From positions 1-31,641 of IMG/VR virus record IMGVR_UViG_3300044825_001353: a DNA stretch of 31,641 nt; one strand, given 5' to 3'. Numbering within the stretch: position 1 is the stretch's first letter; each line of letters starts with the position of its first letter. Under the pieces are notes generated by a model that saw only the letters and a list, made by a program, of their open reading frames with translations, did not search any database and was not told the DNA's origin. A program made the translations under genes and the position numbers. This DNA is from a virus. Positions 1 to 7,306 of this stretch are shown one piece after another.

Positions 1-456
1 GTCCACGTCACGAAGGAAGAGACCCATCTCTTCCCTCCTGCGTTCCAGGAGACCGCCGACAACCTTGTGGTTTTGATCAAAAATCCAACGACTCATCTCC
101 GTGGTGGCGCTGGCAAAGTCTTCCACTTCAAGGTGATCAATGATGTGGCTGTAGAGGAAGGACTCCCAGCCGACCGAGTGGATGAATGATACCAGGGCTT
201 GGCGCATGTTGTCATCCAGTCCCAAGTTTTGCCTCAGGAGCTGGGCTTCAATGACGTTGATCTCGTGGAAGAGGTACTCAAGAGCTTTCTCTTGGCTGCA
301 ACGCTGGCCTTTCTTGACGGGAGAACCATCGGGGTAGAACTGGGTTCCAAACCCGATGGTGTAGGGCTCTGCGCCAGTGTGCGGATCTGGGTATGCCTTT
401 TCGTTAAACCCTTCGTATTTACGAATTAGGTTAATGGCACGCGAAAAATCCGACAT
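1..456 (-). CDS. Endolysin, T4-type lysozyme (GH24), C-terminus cut by window edge
   Basis: Reading the minus strand from the ATG at 456 gives 152 residues with no stop before the left edge. The start MSDFSRAINLIRKYEGF and the following YPDPHTG...YTIGFGT segment match the phage lysozyme (GH24) active-site layout: E15 as catalytic acid, D24 nine residues later, and T33 in TIGFGT. The E-to-D spacing equals that of T4 lysozyme (E11, D20), while the D-to-T spacing is slightly longer. By family knowledge it cleaves the glycan strand of peptidoglycan for host lysis. The usual length is about 165 residues, so little is missing. No signal peptide is visible, so a holin would be expected, and none is obvious in the window. 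It is the last gene seen of the minus-strand run, consistent with late expression. I am sure of the family. Confidence 0.9.
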   Translation of the reverse strand, partial: MSDFSRAINLIRKYEGFNEKAYPDPHTGAEPYTIGFGTQFYPDGSPVKKGQRCSQEKALEYLFHEINVIEAQLLRQNLGLDDNMRQALVSFIHSVGWESFLYSHIIDHLEVEDFASATTEMSRWIFDQNHKVVGGLLERRREEMGLFLRDVD

Positions 457-492
457 GGAGATAACTATTGTTATCCCCAATATACATAATTT

Positions 493-618
493 TTATTTAC
501 CTTGTCCCCGTAGTTTCTTTTTACCACGTCGTTGAGGACGACTATTTTGTCCTTGTCCAATAGAAGTGGTCTTGGGCTTGCCTTCAACGTGAAGTGTATT
601 TGCTTTGGGTTTTGCCAT
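493..618 (-). CDS. Small basic protein, 41 aa
   Basis: The ORF opens at ATG 618 and ends with TAA at 493-495. The product is 41 residues, rich in Lys, Arg, Gln and Gly, with a strongly basic C-terminal half (RRGKKKLRGQGK). There is no hydrophobic segment and no recognisable domain. It sits in the gap between the conserved basic protein upstream and the lysozyme downstream, in the same orientation and with short spacing, which is the main reason to believe it. A role in binding nucleic acid is possible from composition only. No clear ribosome-binding site precedes the ATG, which keeps confidence moderate. Confidence 0.55.
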   Translation of the reverse strand: MAKPKANTLHVEGKPKTTSIGQGQNSRPQRRGKKKLRGQGK

Positions 619-656
619 GCTGGTAAGGAATCAGCCTATGCAGCTTAGCAAGTAAA

Positions 657-956
657 TCACCATTTGACACGGTCTGCCCACCAAGCGGCAGACATTCTAC
701 CTTTTGCAATATTTTTAGAATGTCGTGCTTTAAAACTTTCCCTACGTTTTCTATAAGCTTCTGATTCACCTTCTTTCTTAGGACTTCCTTGTACGCCCTG
801 CTGCCCAAAACGGATGATTTTTTCTTCGCCTCCTTCGCAAGCCTTGACAACGTGACTCTTGGTTGGATGACCAGGAGTTCTTTGTGGCTTGTTACATGCC
901 ATCTTATCCTTTGCAATTTTTGCTGCTTTTGCAGCTTTCTTTCGTTGTTCAGCCAT
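657..956 (-). CDS. Conserved small basic phage protein, unknown function
   Basis: The product has 99 residues. It has a Lys/Ala-rich first 19 residues, then a compact segment MACNKPQRTP...KSHVVKACEGGEEKIIRFGQQG and a basic tail ending AWWADRVKW. I recognise this pattern (KSHVVKAC, EKIIRFG, ESF/KARH, A.YWA..VKW) as a protein recurrent in cyanophages and related marine phages, without an established function. The ATG at 956 overlaps the stop of the upstream 933-residue gene as TGATG, suggesting translational coupling. A second plausible start is the ATG at 902 (MACNKP), preceded by AAAGGATAAG, a good ribosome-binding site; it would give an 81-residue product corresponding to the conserved part alone. 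An overlapping minus-strand ORF in another frame is treated as a shadow. Confidence 0.75.
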   Translation of the reverse strand: MAEQRKKAAKAAKIAKDKMACNKPQRTPGHPTKSHVVKACEGGEEKIIRFGQQGVQGSPKKEGESEAYRKRRESFKARHSKNIAKGRMSAAWWADRVKW

Positions 957-3757
957 CAACTAAATCCTTTAAAGAGAGATGTGAATTCACCAAGAATCTT
1001 TTGACCAGACTTAGATTTGTAGTCTTCGTCTTCTTTGTCGTCTCCAAATAGTTTAAAATAACTAGGCGCAGGTTGTTCTTTTGTTGTCGTTGATGTGGTT
1101 TTATCACCTTCATCAAAAAGACCCTGAATAGAAACAAGGCTTTCAAAAGGATCCTTGCTAGATAGACCTGAGAACAGGCTACTTGCTTGAAGTCCTTTAC
1201 TTGCTTGTGTTACTAATTCCATTTCGCCACGATCTATGTCAGTCATAAACTGTCCGTAAAACTCATCTTCATTACCTTGGTATCCAGCGTTCTTGAAAAT
1301 CTTGTAAAGAGCTGTCGCATTTGGATCGTCGGTTGGTGCTGCATCCCCAGGGCGCTCAATATATTCAACACCTAAACGCTCTTGAGTTGGTGTTAGTTTC
1401 TTCTCATTTAAGTATTTGATTGATTCTCGAATATCTTTTGCCGCTCCTGTTCTAAAAGCTTCGATAATGTACTGCTTTACTTCGGCAACACCCATATCTT
1501 TTGCGCTTAAACCAAGAGTTTGCAGCAGCTTATCCCACTCTTCCTTTTGCCCTTCAGGACTTACACCCTCAAGTAATTTATCGGCATACTCTTCTGGCGT
1601 TACAAAATTTAAAAATGTAATATCACCAATTTTTAATTTTTCATTGGCAATTTCCGGCAAAATTTTATTCTGGATATACTCATCAGCATCTTTCAAGGTA
1701 ATCAAATCTTTAGCAGGGTCAAAACCAGCGGCAGCTCCCTTAACTTGATAGTGGAGCTTTGCGAACTGATTTTTGTCTGCAGGATTTAATCCATAATAGT
1801 AGGCCCACTGGTTCCAGGTTCTATCAGTACCTGGTACTTTCTCAGTATCACCTTTTGTTTTTGCAAGTTCCCAATCAGCAGCAATCTCCGCCTTCTGCCT
1901 TTGGTATGTCTGGTATTTTGGATCGTCTTCTGTAAAGTTACCCTGTGGATCCCAATAGAAATCAGCATTAAAGTTTAATGGTGCGCTTGCTTTAATACCA
2001 TCGAGATAAGCCTTGGAACGCACATCCGCAACATCTCTCAAGGAATCAAGAGCACTCTGCGTTTGAAAAACGTTCTGTTCGTTTTGCTTTACGTCCATGT
2101 AGCTGACAAACTCACTCATGGATTTTGAGTTATCAAAACGAGGCTTTAAATATCGATCGATATAGTCTTTGGCAAACTTGGCATCAATCTCATAGGTAGA
2201 AGAAGCGTCTAAAGGATCTTCAACAGTAAGGCCCGATTCATAACGTTTAACCAGTTCATCATCAAACCATTTTTGCCAGTTATATACTGCATTGCTTCTA
2301 CTTGGCACGCCAGTTGCGCCAAACAAACTTTTTTCTAGGTTTTTCTGTGTTTTTTCGTTATCGCCCATCCAACCAAAGACGCCACCAACACCAGTGTCAC
2401 CCAGGATCGAGTTAGAAATTGATTCGTTGATTGTCATGATCTCATTGAGTCCTGGCAACCCTTTGTAGAAATCGTATTGCTGTTCTTGTAGTTTTGCTTT
2501 CTGAAGCTGTGCAGCAGCTTGCCTTAACGAATCCTGGGTTAAGGCACCAAACATTTTTTGTTGCTGCTTTTCTTTCTCGCCAAGAACAGTGGATAGCCGT
2601 CCTTCCAATATAGTGGCGCCCTTCGTCATTTTTATCTTGTCACGTAGACGATCTGGAATATAATCTAGTGTTGGCACTGGGAGAGTACCAGCGTTGTACT
2701 CATTTTTTTGATCAGTCGGCAGCGAATTGTACCACTCTTTTAAGACATCAGGATTTTGTGCTTCCGCCCAATCTTTAATGTTATCAAAGCGGTCAGCAAG
2801 TCCCAAGACTTGATCACGATACGTTTGATAATCTGCATCAGTTAAAACTTCTGTATACTTTTCTGTGATGCCTGGACTTTGCGCTGCATTCCCTCGTTCA
2901 CCGGCTGCTTTTCCTTGAGTCGTATAATGCCAATGTAGATAAGAGTCTTTGCTATAACGACCAACAACATCGAGGTCGGGAAGAACATTTTCTCCAACAG
3001 AAACAGCTGTTTGTGCGGTATCCCATTGCTGAGCTGCGTCAGCTCCACCCTTGGTATTAAGTTTGTAGTAATCAACATCGAAGCCTCCTGTAGGAGGTTG
3101 TGCACCCTGTTTAAGCGGATCCCATTTGACCAGCTTGTTTGTTAAGTAATCAGAGTTAAAACTATTAACCGCAGTATCTACATATGTTTTATATTCATCT
3201 TCACTTAATAAGCCTTGGTTTTTTAAATCGGTAAGTCCGGATAAATCTAATGAGTTAAGCGTTGGAGCATACGTACCATCTTTCGCAGCGGCTAACTTAT
3301 TTTTTGTGTTTGAGCTCCAGGTGTTAATGGCGTTGTTTTTATTGTTTAGATTTGCTCCTTGTGTATTTAAATTTGTAGCAGCTGATTGCCGCAAATTATT
3401 CATTTCATTGTTGTATGCATCTACATCCTTAACTGCCTGCTCTTGCAAACCTTTAATAAGCCCTTCAACATGACTAATAAATTGTTTGTTTAAGGTAATT
3501 CCTGGTAGTTGGTCTCCTGCTCCACCTCCTTTGTCGGTAAGCGTGTATTTTGTCCAGCCAGTTCCTGTCTTGGCTGTGTCGCTACTCTCAACAGCTGTAC
3601 CATTACTAACACGTACCCAGAGGTCGCGCGTCTTCGTTACGTTTTGAGTTGTAATATGGGGATAGCTACTAGCAAAATCCCATCCCGTGTAATCGGTTTT
3701 TGCGTTAGTAGGAAGAGAATAAGTCTGCCAACCTTCTTGCGGTGTCCAATAAGCCAT
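956..3757 (-). CDS. Large virion-type protein, 933 aa, unrecognised
   Basis: A single open frame of 933 residues starts at ATG 3757, three bases after the HNH gene ends. The first 75 residues are rich in aromatic, Thr and Ser residues (MAYWTPQEGWQTYSLPTN, later RDLWVRVSNGT), which could be a small beta domain. Residues about 90-160 are Asn/Gln-rich and helical, and much of the rest is charged, probably alpha-helical sequence. The C-terminus is low-complexity (KTTSTTTKEQPAPSYFKLFGDDKEDEDYKSKSG). I see no enzyme motif, no Gly-zipper and no tail-fibre repeat. Size, strand and position between structural genes and the lysozyme suggest a virion component, possibly internal or tail-associated; this is inference from context. 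The gene is certain, the function unknown. Confidence 0.8.
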   Translation of the reverse strand: MAYWTPQEGWQTYSLPTNAKTDYTGWDFASSYPHITTQNVTKTRDLWVRVSNGTAVESSDTAKTGTGWTKYTLTDKGGGAGDQLPGITLNKQFISHVEGLIKGLQEQAVKDVDAYNNEMNNLRQSAATNLNTQGANLNNKNNAINTWSSNTKNKLAAAKDGTYAPTLNSLDLSGLTDLKNQGLLSEDEYKTYVDTAVNSFNSDYLTNKLVKWDPLKQGAQPPTGGFDVDYYKLNTKGGADAAQQWDTAQTAVSVGENVLPDLDVVGRYSKDSYLHWHYTTQGKAAGERGNAAQSPGITEKYTEVLTDADYQTYRDQVLGLADRFDNIKDWAEAQNPDVLKEWYNSLPTDQKNEYNAGTLPVPTLDYIPDRLRDKIKMTKGATILEGRLSTVLGEKEKQQQKMFGALTQDSLRQAAAQLQKAKLQEQQYDFYKGLPGLNEIMTINESISNSILGDTGVGGVFGWMGDNEKTQKNLEKSLFGATGVPSRSNAVYNWQKWFDDELVKRYESGLTVEDPLDASSTYEIDAKFAKDYIDRYLKPRFDNSKSMSEFVSYMDVKQNEQNVFQTQSALDSLRDVADVRSKAYLDGIKASAPLNFNADFYWDPQGNFTEDDPKYQTYQRQKAEIAADWELAKTKGDTEKVPGTDRTWNQWAYYYGLNPADKNQFAKLHYQVKGAAAGFDPAKDLITLKDADEYIQNKILPEIANEKLKIGDITFLNFVTPEEYADKLLEGVSPEGQKEEWDKLLQTLGLSAKDMGVAEVKQYIIEAFRTGAAKDIRESIKYLNEKKLTPTQERLGVEYIERPGDAAPTDDPNATALYKIFKNAGYQGNEDEFYGQFMTDIDRGEMELVTQASKGLQASSLFSGLSSKDPFESLVSIQGLFDEGDKTTSTTTKEQPAPSYFKLFGDDKEDEDYKSKSGQKILGEFTSLFKGFS

Positions 3758-3760
3758 TAC

Positions 3761-4099
3761 TTAGCACTCACCAAAAATAAAAACAGATTCTTGTTTGATC
3801 CAGGCTTCAATCCTATCAAGAGTTGCAGAAGAAAAAAACTCTTGTTTTTGGAACCAGTTCTTCATATCCTCGGATCCTTTATGTGCGTTGCAACGGCGGC
3901 AACAAGGAATTAAATTATGTCGGTTAGACGAGCCAGACTTGAAGCGTGGAATAATATGATCCAGGCTTGTGGCAGCATCTCCACAATAACCACACTTATA
4001 GTCCCAGGCTTGGTATATACTTTCTCTAAAACGTTTCTTGGCAAGTTTAGGTGTTAATTCAACTAGCAGGGCGAGGGGCTCGTGCTCGTTGCAAAACAT
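3761..4099 (-). CDS. HNH endonuclease
   Basis: The product has 112 residues. A zinc-knuckle pair C36-x2-C39 (CGYCG) and C67-x2-C70 brackets the HNH core: D47-H48 in SLDHIIP, N62 in NRHNLIPCC, and the closing CNAHKG with H73. This is the classic small HNH nuclease fold that cuts DNA with a divalent metal. In phages such proteins act either as homing endonucleases or as packaging partners of the terminase. This one is not next to the terminase and lies at the head of a transcription unit, so a free-standing homing nuclease is at least as likely. It starts at ATG 4099, and its stop lies 3 bp before the 933-residue gene, so the two are probably cotranscribed. The family call is secure. Confidence 0.9.
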   Translation of the reverse strand: MFCNEHEPLALLVELTPKLAKKRFRESIYQAWDYKCGYCGDAATSLDHIIPRFKSGSSNRHNLIPCCRRCNAHKGSEDMKNWFQKQEFFSSATLDRIEAWIKQESVFIFGEC

Positions 4100-4145
4100 G
4101 CTCTTCGATTGCCGTTAATTTATTCTAATTTCCCAATACACTTTC

Positions 4146-4208
4146 CACGGTAAGCAAAGAGATTAAAGTTTGCTTAAACCCGTTGACACGGTCTTGACTC
4201 ACGGTAAG
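4146..4208. repeat. Three CACGGT repeats upstream of the HTH gene
   Basis: CACGGTAAG occurs at 4146-4154 and again at 4200-4208, and CACGGTCTT at 4187-4195. They lie in the 135-bp divergent gap between the HNH gene and the helix-turn-helix gene. Two of them flank or overlap the TTGACA and TTGACT elements. They could be operator half-sites for the HTH protein; this is inference. Confidence 0.4.
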
Positions 4209-4214
4209 TTATAT
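4183..4214 (+). promoter_or_regulatory. Possible promoter of the HTH gene
   Basis: A perfect -35 hexamer TTGACA (4183-4188) is followed by TTGACT (4194-4199) and a TTATAT element (4209-4214) that could serve as -10. Spacing from TTGACA is 20 bp, longer than the ideal 17, so the assignment is weak. The leader to the ATG at 4235 would be very short and has no ribosome-binding site. Confidence 0.35.
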
Positions 4215-4234
4215 GAGTAACCACTGCCACACCA

Positions 4235-4453
4235 ATGGCTAAACACCCTGGCTGGGTCTCCGCTCAGCAGATCGAGGAACTCTTGGGTATCGATCGTAAG
4301 ACGCTCTTCCAGTACCGCGACGACGGTACCCTGAAGCTTGGCCCTCACTACGCCGCATTTCCGGAGACCCGTTCCAGGGACAGCTATCGTTGGAATGTGA
4401 CAGCAATCAGGCGACACCTGCAAAAGCAGGGTATGATGCCGGTAGCCGCTTAG
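4235..4453 (+). CDS. Small helix-turn-helix DNA-binding protein (MerR/excisionase-like)
   Basis: The product has 72 residues and is the only plus-strand gene left of 29.9 kb. Residues 8-30 (VSAQQIEELLGIDRKTLFQYRDDG) form a helix-turn-helix of the MerR/excisionase type, and the following segment with PHYAAF and RWNVTAIRRHL resembles the wing and third helix of such winged domains. These proteins either direct recombination (Xis) or act as small repressors. It faces a truncated tyrosine-recombinase-like ORF tail to tail, with 47 bp of overlap, so an ancestral int/xis pair is possible. CACGGT repeats in its own upstream region could be its binding sites. No ribosome-binding site precedes ATG 4235. 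The fold is likely, the role uncertain. Confidence 0.7.
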   Translation: MAKHPGWVSAQQIEELLGIDRKTLFQYRDDGTLKLGPHYAAFPETRSRDSYRWNVTAIRRHLQKQGMMPVAA

Positions 4454-4829
4454 TCTGCCTATAGTGAGTCTTGCGCATTTTATGGGCGAGTACTAGGTCA
4501 GTAATGTTGAGCTCAACATTCTGAAAAGCCATAGCCTCGTACATGGACGAACTGATGGACGGCAAGCAGCTCTGCAAATTACAGGGCTGTTTTTCTTTGA
4601 GGCCAAATAAGAAAACCCACTGTGGATGAAGTGGGCGGACAAGACGCTTTTTACCAGGGACAGAGATGGAAAGATCTGATCTCCAGTCAAGGTCACCTAG
4701 CTCTTCTGGCTTAAGACCATAAGTGGCAACCATGCCATAGAGCCATGCGATGTCTTTTGTTTTACGGCTGGATGCTAAGCGGAAGTACTCATCCACTATC
4801 CGCTGATCCAGGGGCGGTTGGTGAGTCAT
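4407..4829 (-). CDS. Truncated tyrosine-recombinase-like protein
   Basis: The product has 140 residues. The segment IAWLYGMVATYGLKPEELGDLDW (residues 27-49), a strand pair around SISVPGKKRLVRPLHPQW, and a late HKMR (116-119) resemble the first half of a tyrosine-recombinase catalytic domain: box I with the usual G(L)R, the beta-hairpin lysine, and the H-x-x-R of box II. Two oddities stand out: the box-I arginine is lysine (K40), and the protein ends soon after HxxR without the late His/Trp and nucleophilic Tyr. It would therefore be inactive in strand cleavage, either a remnant or a DNA-binding derivative. Its 3' end overlaps the HTH gene on the other strand and contains a T7-like promoter. 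It could also be an unrelated family; the recombinase call is moderate. Confidence 0.5.
   Translation of the reverse strand: MTHQPPLDQRIVDEYFRLASSRKTKDIAWLYGMVATYGLKPEELGDLDWRSDLSISVPGKKRLVRPLHPQWVFLFGLKEKQPCNLQSCLPSISSSMYEAMAFQNVELNITDLVLAHKMRKTHYRQTKRLPASYPAFAGVA
4458..4476 (-). promoter_or_regulatory. T7-type RNA polymerase promoter core
   Basis: The minus strand reads GACTCACTATAGG (4470 down to 4458). This is identical to positions -11 to +2 of the phage T7 consensus, followed by C then AGA, where T7 has GAGA. The upstream TAATA part is not conserved except for one A. Transcription would begin at 4459 and run toward the HNH, 933-residue and lysozyme genes, crossing the HTH gene in antisense. 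It lies within the codons for RKTHYRQ of the recombinase-like ORF, so coincidence cannot be fully excluded. No single-subunit RNA polymerase gene is in the window. Confidence 0.5.
4503..4520. repeat. 18-bp perfect palindrome
   Basis: AATGTTGAG followed directly by CTCAACATT makes a perfect two-fold symmetric site. It lies inside the recombinase-like ORF, about 30 bp upstream of the T7-like promoter on the minus strand. It could be a protein-binding operator or recombination-related site. Confidence 0.5.
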
Positions 4830-4902
4830 GGGTGGTATGAGCTAAGTAACCGCACCATACCGAAAGGTGGGTACCGCTCGCAAGGGGTAAAGGAATCCTT
4901 AA

Positions 4903-4920
4903 TAAGTCCAGGGGGACTTA
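4903..4920 (-). terminator. Hairpin after the 516-residue gene
   Basis: TAAGTCC (4903-4909) and GGACTTA (4914-4920) form a 7-bp stem with a 4-nt loop, placed 20 bp after the end of the minus-strand gene 4940-6490. On the minus strand it is followed by TTAAGGATTCC rather than a long U-run, so termination is likely but unproven. A short AAGGAATCCTT inverted repeat lies beside it. Confidence 0.45.
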
Positions 4921-4939
4921 ATAAAAGTATACAATACTT

Positions 4940-6490
4940 CTAGGGTGTATACTCTTGTCCGTTCTTGTCTAGCATTGTAAAGTTTTGAATTTCAATGCGA
5001 TCAGTTGCAAAGTTAAATAAACGTTGAAGCATTGGAAAGATCATTGGCGATTGACAGTTATAAGGCGGTACATCCATCTTTGATAGCGCTCTTTTTGTTT
5101 CATTAAATTCACGCAGGCTTTGTTGTTCCCTCTGTGCTTTTGCAACAAGCTCTTGTTCCCATGCCGCCATGCTTCCGATGTCAACAGGAAAGTCAGACGG
5201 TTCTGGTGGAAAGACTTGATCTTTAAACTTGATGGCATAGATATGCTTGCAGTACCTAAGCTCGTCTAGTAGCGGTTGCCATGAATCTTCAACTGCTGTA
5301 ATCGTAATTTGTTCAATTGAATCTTTATCGGTAAACTCCGTGATTGATGCGTAATCGTTATAAGCCGGCATGCCATCAGCCCTGGAACCTGTCACAGCCA
5401 TATTTGTCGTACTCCTGGTGTAAGTAGATCCAAACTCCCTGTAAACGCCAGGGTTATCTCGGGTTGATTTTGTACTACCAACAGAACTATCAGTTACTTC
5501 GTAGTCAAGCTCAAAACCTTCTGGAGAAATAACTTCGAGAGCCCTATTTTGATCTACCCGCGTCATCGCATTGTTATCAAGGATTCCGTCTCTTTTTGTT
5601 AATTCAAAACGACCTGGCTTGATACTTGAAAGTCCTGTGCGTGGAAATTGTTTTTTATTGCTTTCACCGGCAGTAGCAGCAAAGGAGTAGTCTCTACGCG
5701 TAAAATCTTGACAGGTACAGCTGTACCTTGAACCAGTAATTAAGTAGCGCCCAGGTGTAAAACCTACAGGAGAAGGTGTTACAAAAACGGCATCTGGAGT
5801 GACCTGCACAGAGCCAGCTTTTTTGAATGTCAAAACACCCGTATTCTGATTGATAGTAACAACAACAGCTTGTACATAGCCATACCTTCTTTGTGTTGCT
5901 GGATTGATTGTGTCTTTATTGATAATGTCCCCATCCACTGCAACAATACGATCTTCAAAAATCTCTGTATTGGCAGGTTTCAAGCCATCAGGTTCTCCTG
6001 GGACTGGAATATAGAAAGGTGCGGGAAGTGGGTTAGAAGGGCTCCAGGTCCCAGCGAGCTTCACATACCAATAGTTTGCATCTTCTGTGACCGATTCAAT
6101 GAATAATTTTTGTGTACTGACGGGATCGGTTAGTTTATCGCACCGTACAGAACCTGCATAACGCCATATAGCCCAATGCATCCCAAGCTCTTTATTGGAT
6201 GTTGGATAACCAACAAAAGCACCTGAAATTACAGGGGAAGGATTGCCGCTTGTTGTGGCGTTTGGAATGTTGTAACGAAATTGATAACTGTAATCGTTGT
6301 TATGTGTTGTTGCTGTTGCAAGTTCATAACCCCTTCTCCAGCGTGACCAGGCTGATTCCCTGTTTATAGTGTACAGAGAATCAGGAACTGATCCGCGAGA
6401 AAACTCGGTCGTTATTGGTTTAACGGCCCTTGGGTCAAAAACGTGAGACGTTTGAAAATTACCAAAAGAGCTTCCACTCTTCTTGGCCAT
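4940..6490 (-). CDS. Tail/virion structural protein candidate, 516 aa
   Basis: The product has 516 residues starting MAKKSGSSFGNFQTSHVFDPRAVKP. The first two thirds are rich in aromatic, Thr, Asn and Pro residues (RRGYELATATTHNNDYSYQFRY and following), typical of beta-rich tail or capsid accessory proteins. A cysteine pair occurs in SRYSCTCQDFTRRDY near residue 255-270; CxC followed by D recalls SWIM-type or disulfide/metal clusters, but the remaining ligands are not evident. The C-terminal quarter is more helical (AAWEQELVAKAQREQQSLREFNE). The gene follows the 259-residue gene by 2 bp and ends at a hairpin, so it closes a transcription unit. Virion function is inferred from composition and context. 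Confidence 0.65.
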   Translation of the reverse strand: MAKKSGSSFGNFQTSHVFDPRAVKPITTEFSRGSVPDSLYTINRESAWSRWRRGYELATATTHNNDYSYQFRYNIPNATTSGNPSPVISGAFVGYPTSNKELGMHWAIWRYAGSVRCDKLTDPVSTQKLFIESVTEDANYWYVKLAGTWSPSNPLPAPFYIPVPGEPDGLKPANTEIFEDRIVAVDGDIINKDTINPATQRRYGYVQAVVVTINQNTGVLTFKKAGSVQVTPDAVFVTPSPVGFTPGRYLITGSRYSCTCQDFTRRDYSFAATAGESNKKQFPRTGLSSIKPGRFELTKRDGILDNNAMTRVDQNRALEVISPEGFELDYEVTDSSVGSTKSTRDNPGVYREFGSTYTRSTTNMAVTGSRADGMPAYNDYASITEFTDKDSIEQITITAVEDSWQPLLDELRYCKHIYAIKFKDQVFPPEPSDFPVDIGSMAAWEQELVAKAQREQQSLREFNETKRALSKMDVPPYNCQSPMIFPMLQRLFNFATDRIEIQNFTMLDKNGQEYTP

Positions 6491-6492
6491 AA

Positions 6493-7272
6493 TTAGAAGA
6501 AGCCGCCTTGCGCAATGACATGTGCCCCTGGAATATAACCAGAGATGTTTGGACCATCTGGGAACACCCCAACGTAAATACGGTCACCCCGCTCCAGGTA
6601 AATACCTTTGTTGCGTAGCGGTGCAGTGGAACCTAAGCCAGTCGTGTTACCTGCCTGTGCAACCGGGGCTGCGAGTTGCGGCATCAAATCAGAGCAGTCA
6701 ACAGTACCGCTGTTTGCTGGGAGAGTCTTTGCAAACAGAACGCGGTAGTCACCAGAAGCAGGGATAGGGACGGTGGTACCACGTGTCTGGTAAAAGACAA
6801 AGGTTACAGCGGGTTGATAACCATAGGCAACACCGTTATAGGCAAAACCGCTAGATGTTCCACCTGAGTAAACCAACGCGGTATTCACGCCGGTAAGCGT
6901 TGTTGCACCAGTGTAAGTGTAATAACCGTAACCGCTGCCAGGAGCAGTGGCTAAGACCCCAGTGGCAGCAATAAACACAACCTGACCACTGACAAGAGAT
7001 ATAACAGTACCAGAAGTCGACGCATTAACGGTGTAATCCGCGCCACGATAGAAGTCATTACGGCTAATGGTAATTGAATCAACTACACCACCATTGTTAT
7101 TGTCTTCTTGCAGGGCGGCATCCATATCGACCAGGATCGATGGAGCTTGGCCGCCCTGTACAAAGAGGGTATTAGTAGTAGAACTGCCAACTGTCTGGGT
7201 CGTTACACGAACTGAATCGAATAACGGCCGATCAATAAGCAAGGGCTGCTTGTTCGTGCTAGTTGATGCCAA
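6493..7272 (-). CDS. Virion structural protein candidate, 259 aa (beta-rich)
   Basis: The product has 259 residues. It is rich in Gly, Thr, Ser, Val and Tyr with almost no Lys, and has alternating hydrophobic patterns (YYTYTGATTLTGVNTALVYSGG) expected of beta-structured capsid or tail surface proteins. The C-terminal segment NKGIYLERGDRIYVGVF...IAQGGFF looks like a compact beta domain of the type used by decoration or tail-wall proteins. It is directly upstream (2 bp) of the 516-residue gene, so they are translated together. Composition resembles the 267-residue protein next to the capsid gene, but I see no clear sequence homology between them. No specific role can be assigned. Confidence 0.65.
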   Translation of the reverse strand: MASTSTNKQPLLIDRPLFDSVRVTTQTVGSSTTNTLFVQGGQAPSILVDMDAALQEDNNNGGVVDSITISRNDFYRGADYTVNASTSGTVISLVSGQVVFIAATGVLATAPGSGYGYYTYTGATTLTGVNTALVYSGGTSSGFAYNGVAYGYQPAVTFVFYQTRGTTVPIPASGDYRVLFAKTLPANSGTVDCSDLMPQLAAPVAQAGNTTGLGSTAPLRNKGIYLERGDRIYVGVFPDGPNISGYIPGAHVIAQGGFF

Positions 7273-7306
7273 GACTCTATTACCTTGTTTTTATCTATTA
7301 TAGATG

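Noticed and set aside
584-916. 110-codon minus-strand ORF
   Set aside because: It overlaps the conserved basic protein (657-956) and the 41-residue ORF in another frame, and its sequence has no protein-like pattern.
4458-4470. T7 core as vector contamination
   Set aside because: The flanking bases do not continue as vector or as the full T7 promoter, and the sequence is part of a continuous ORF.
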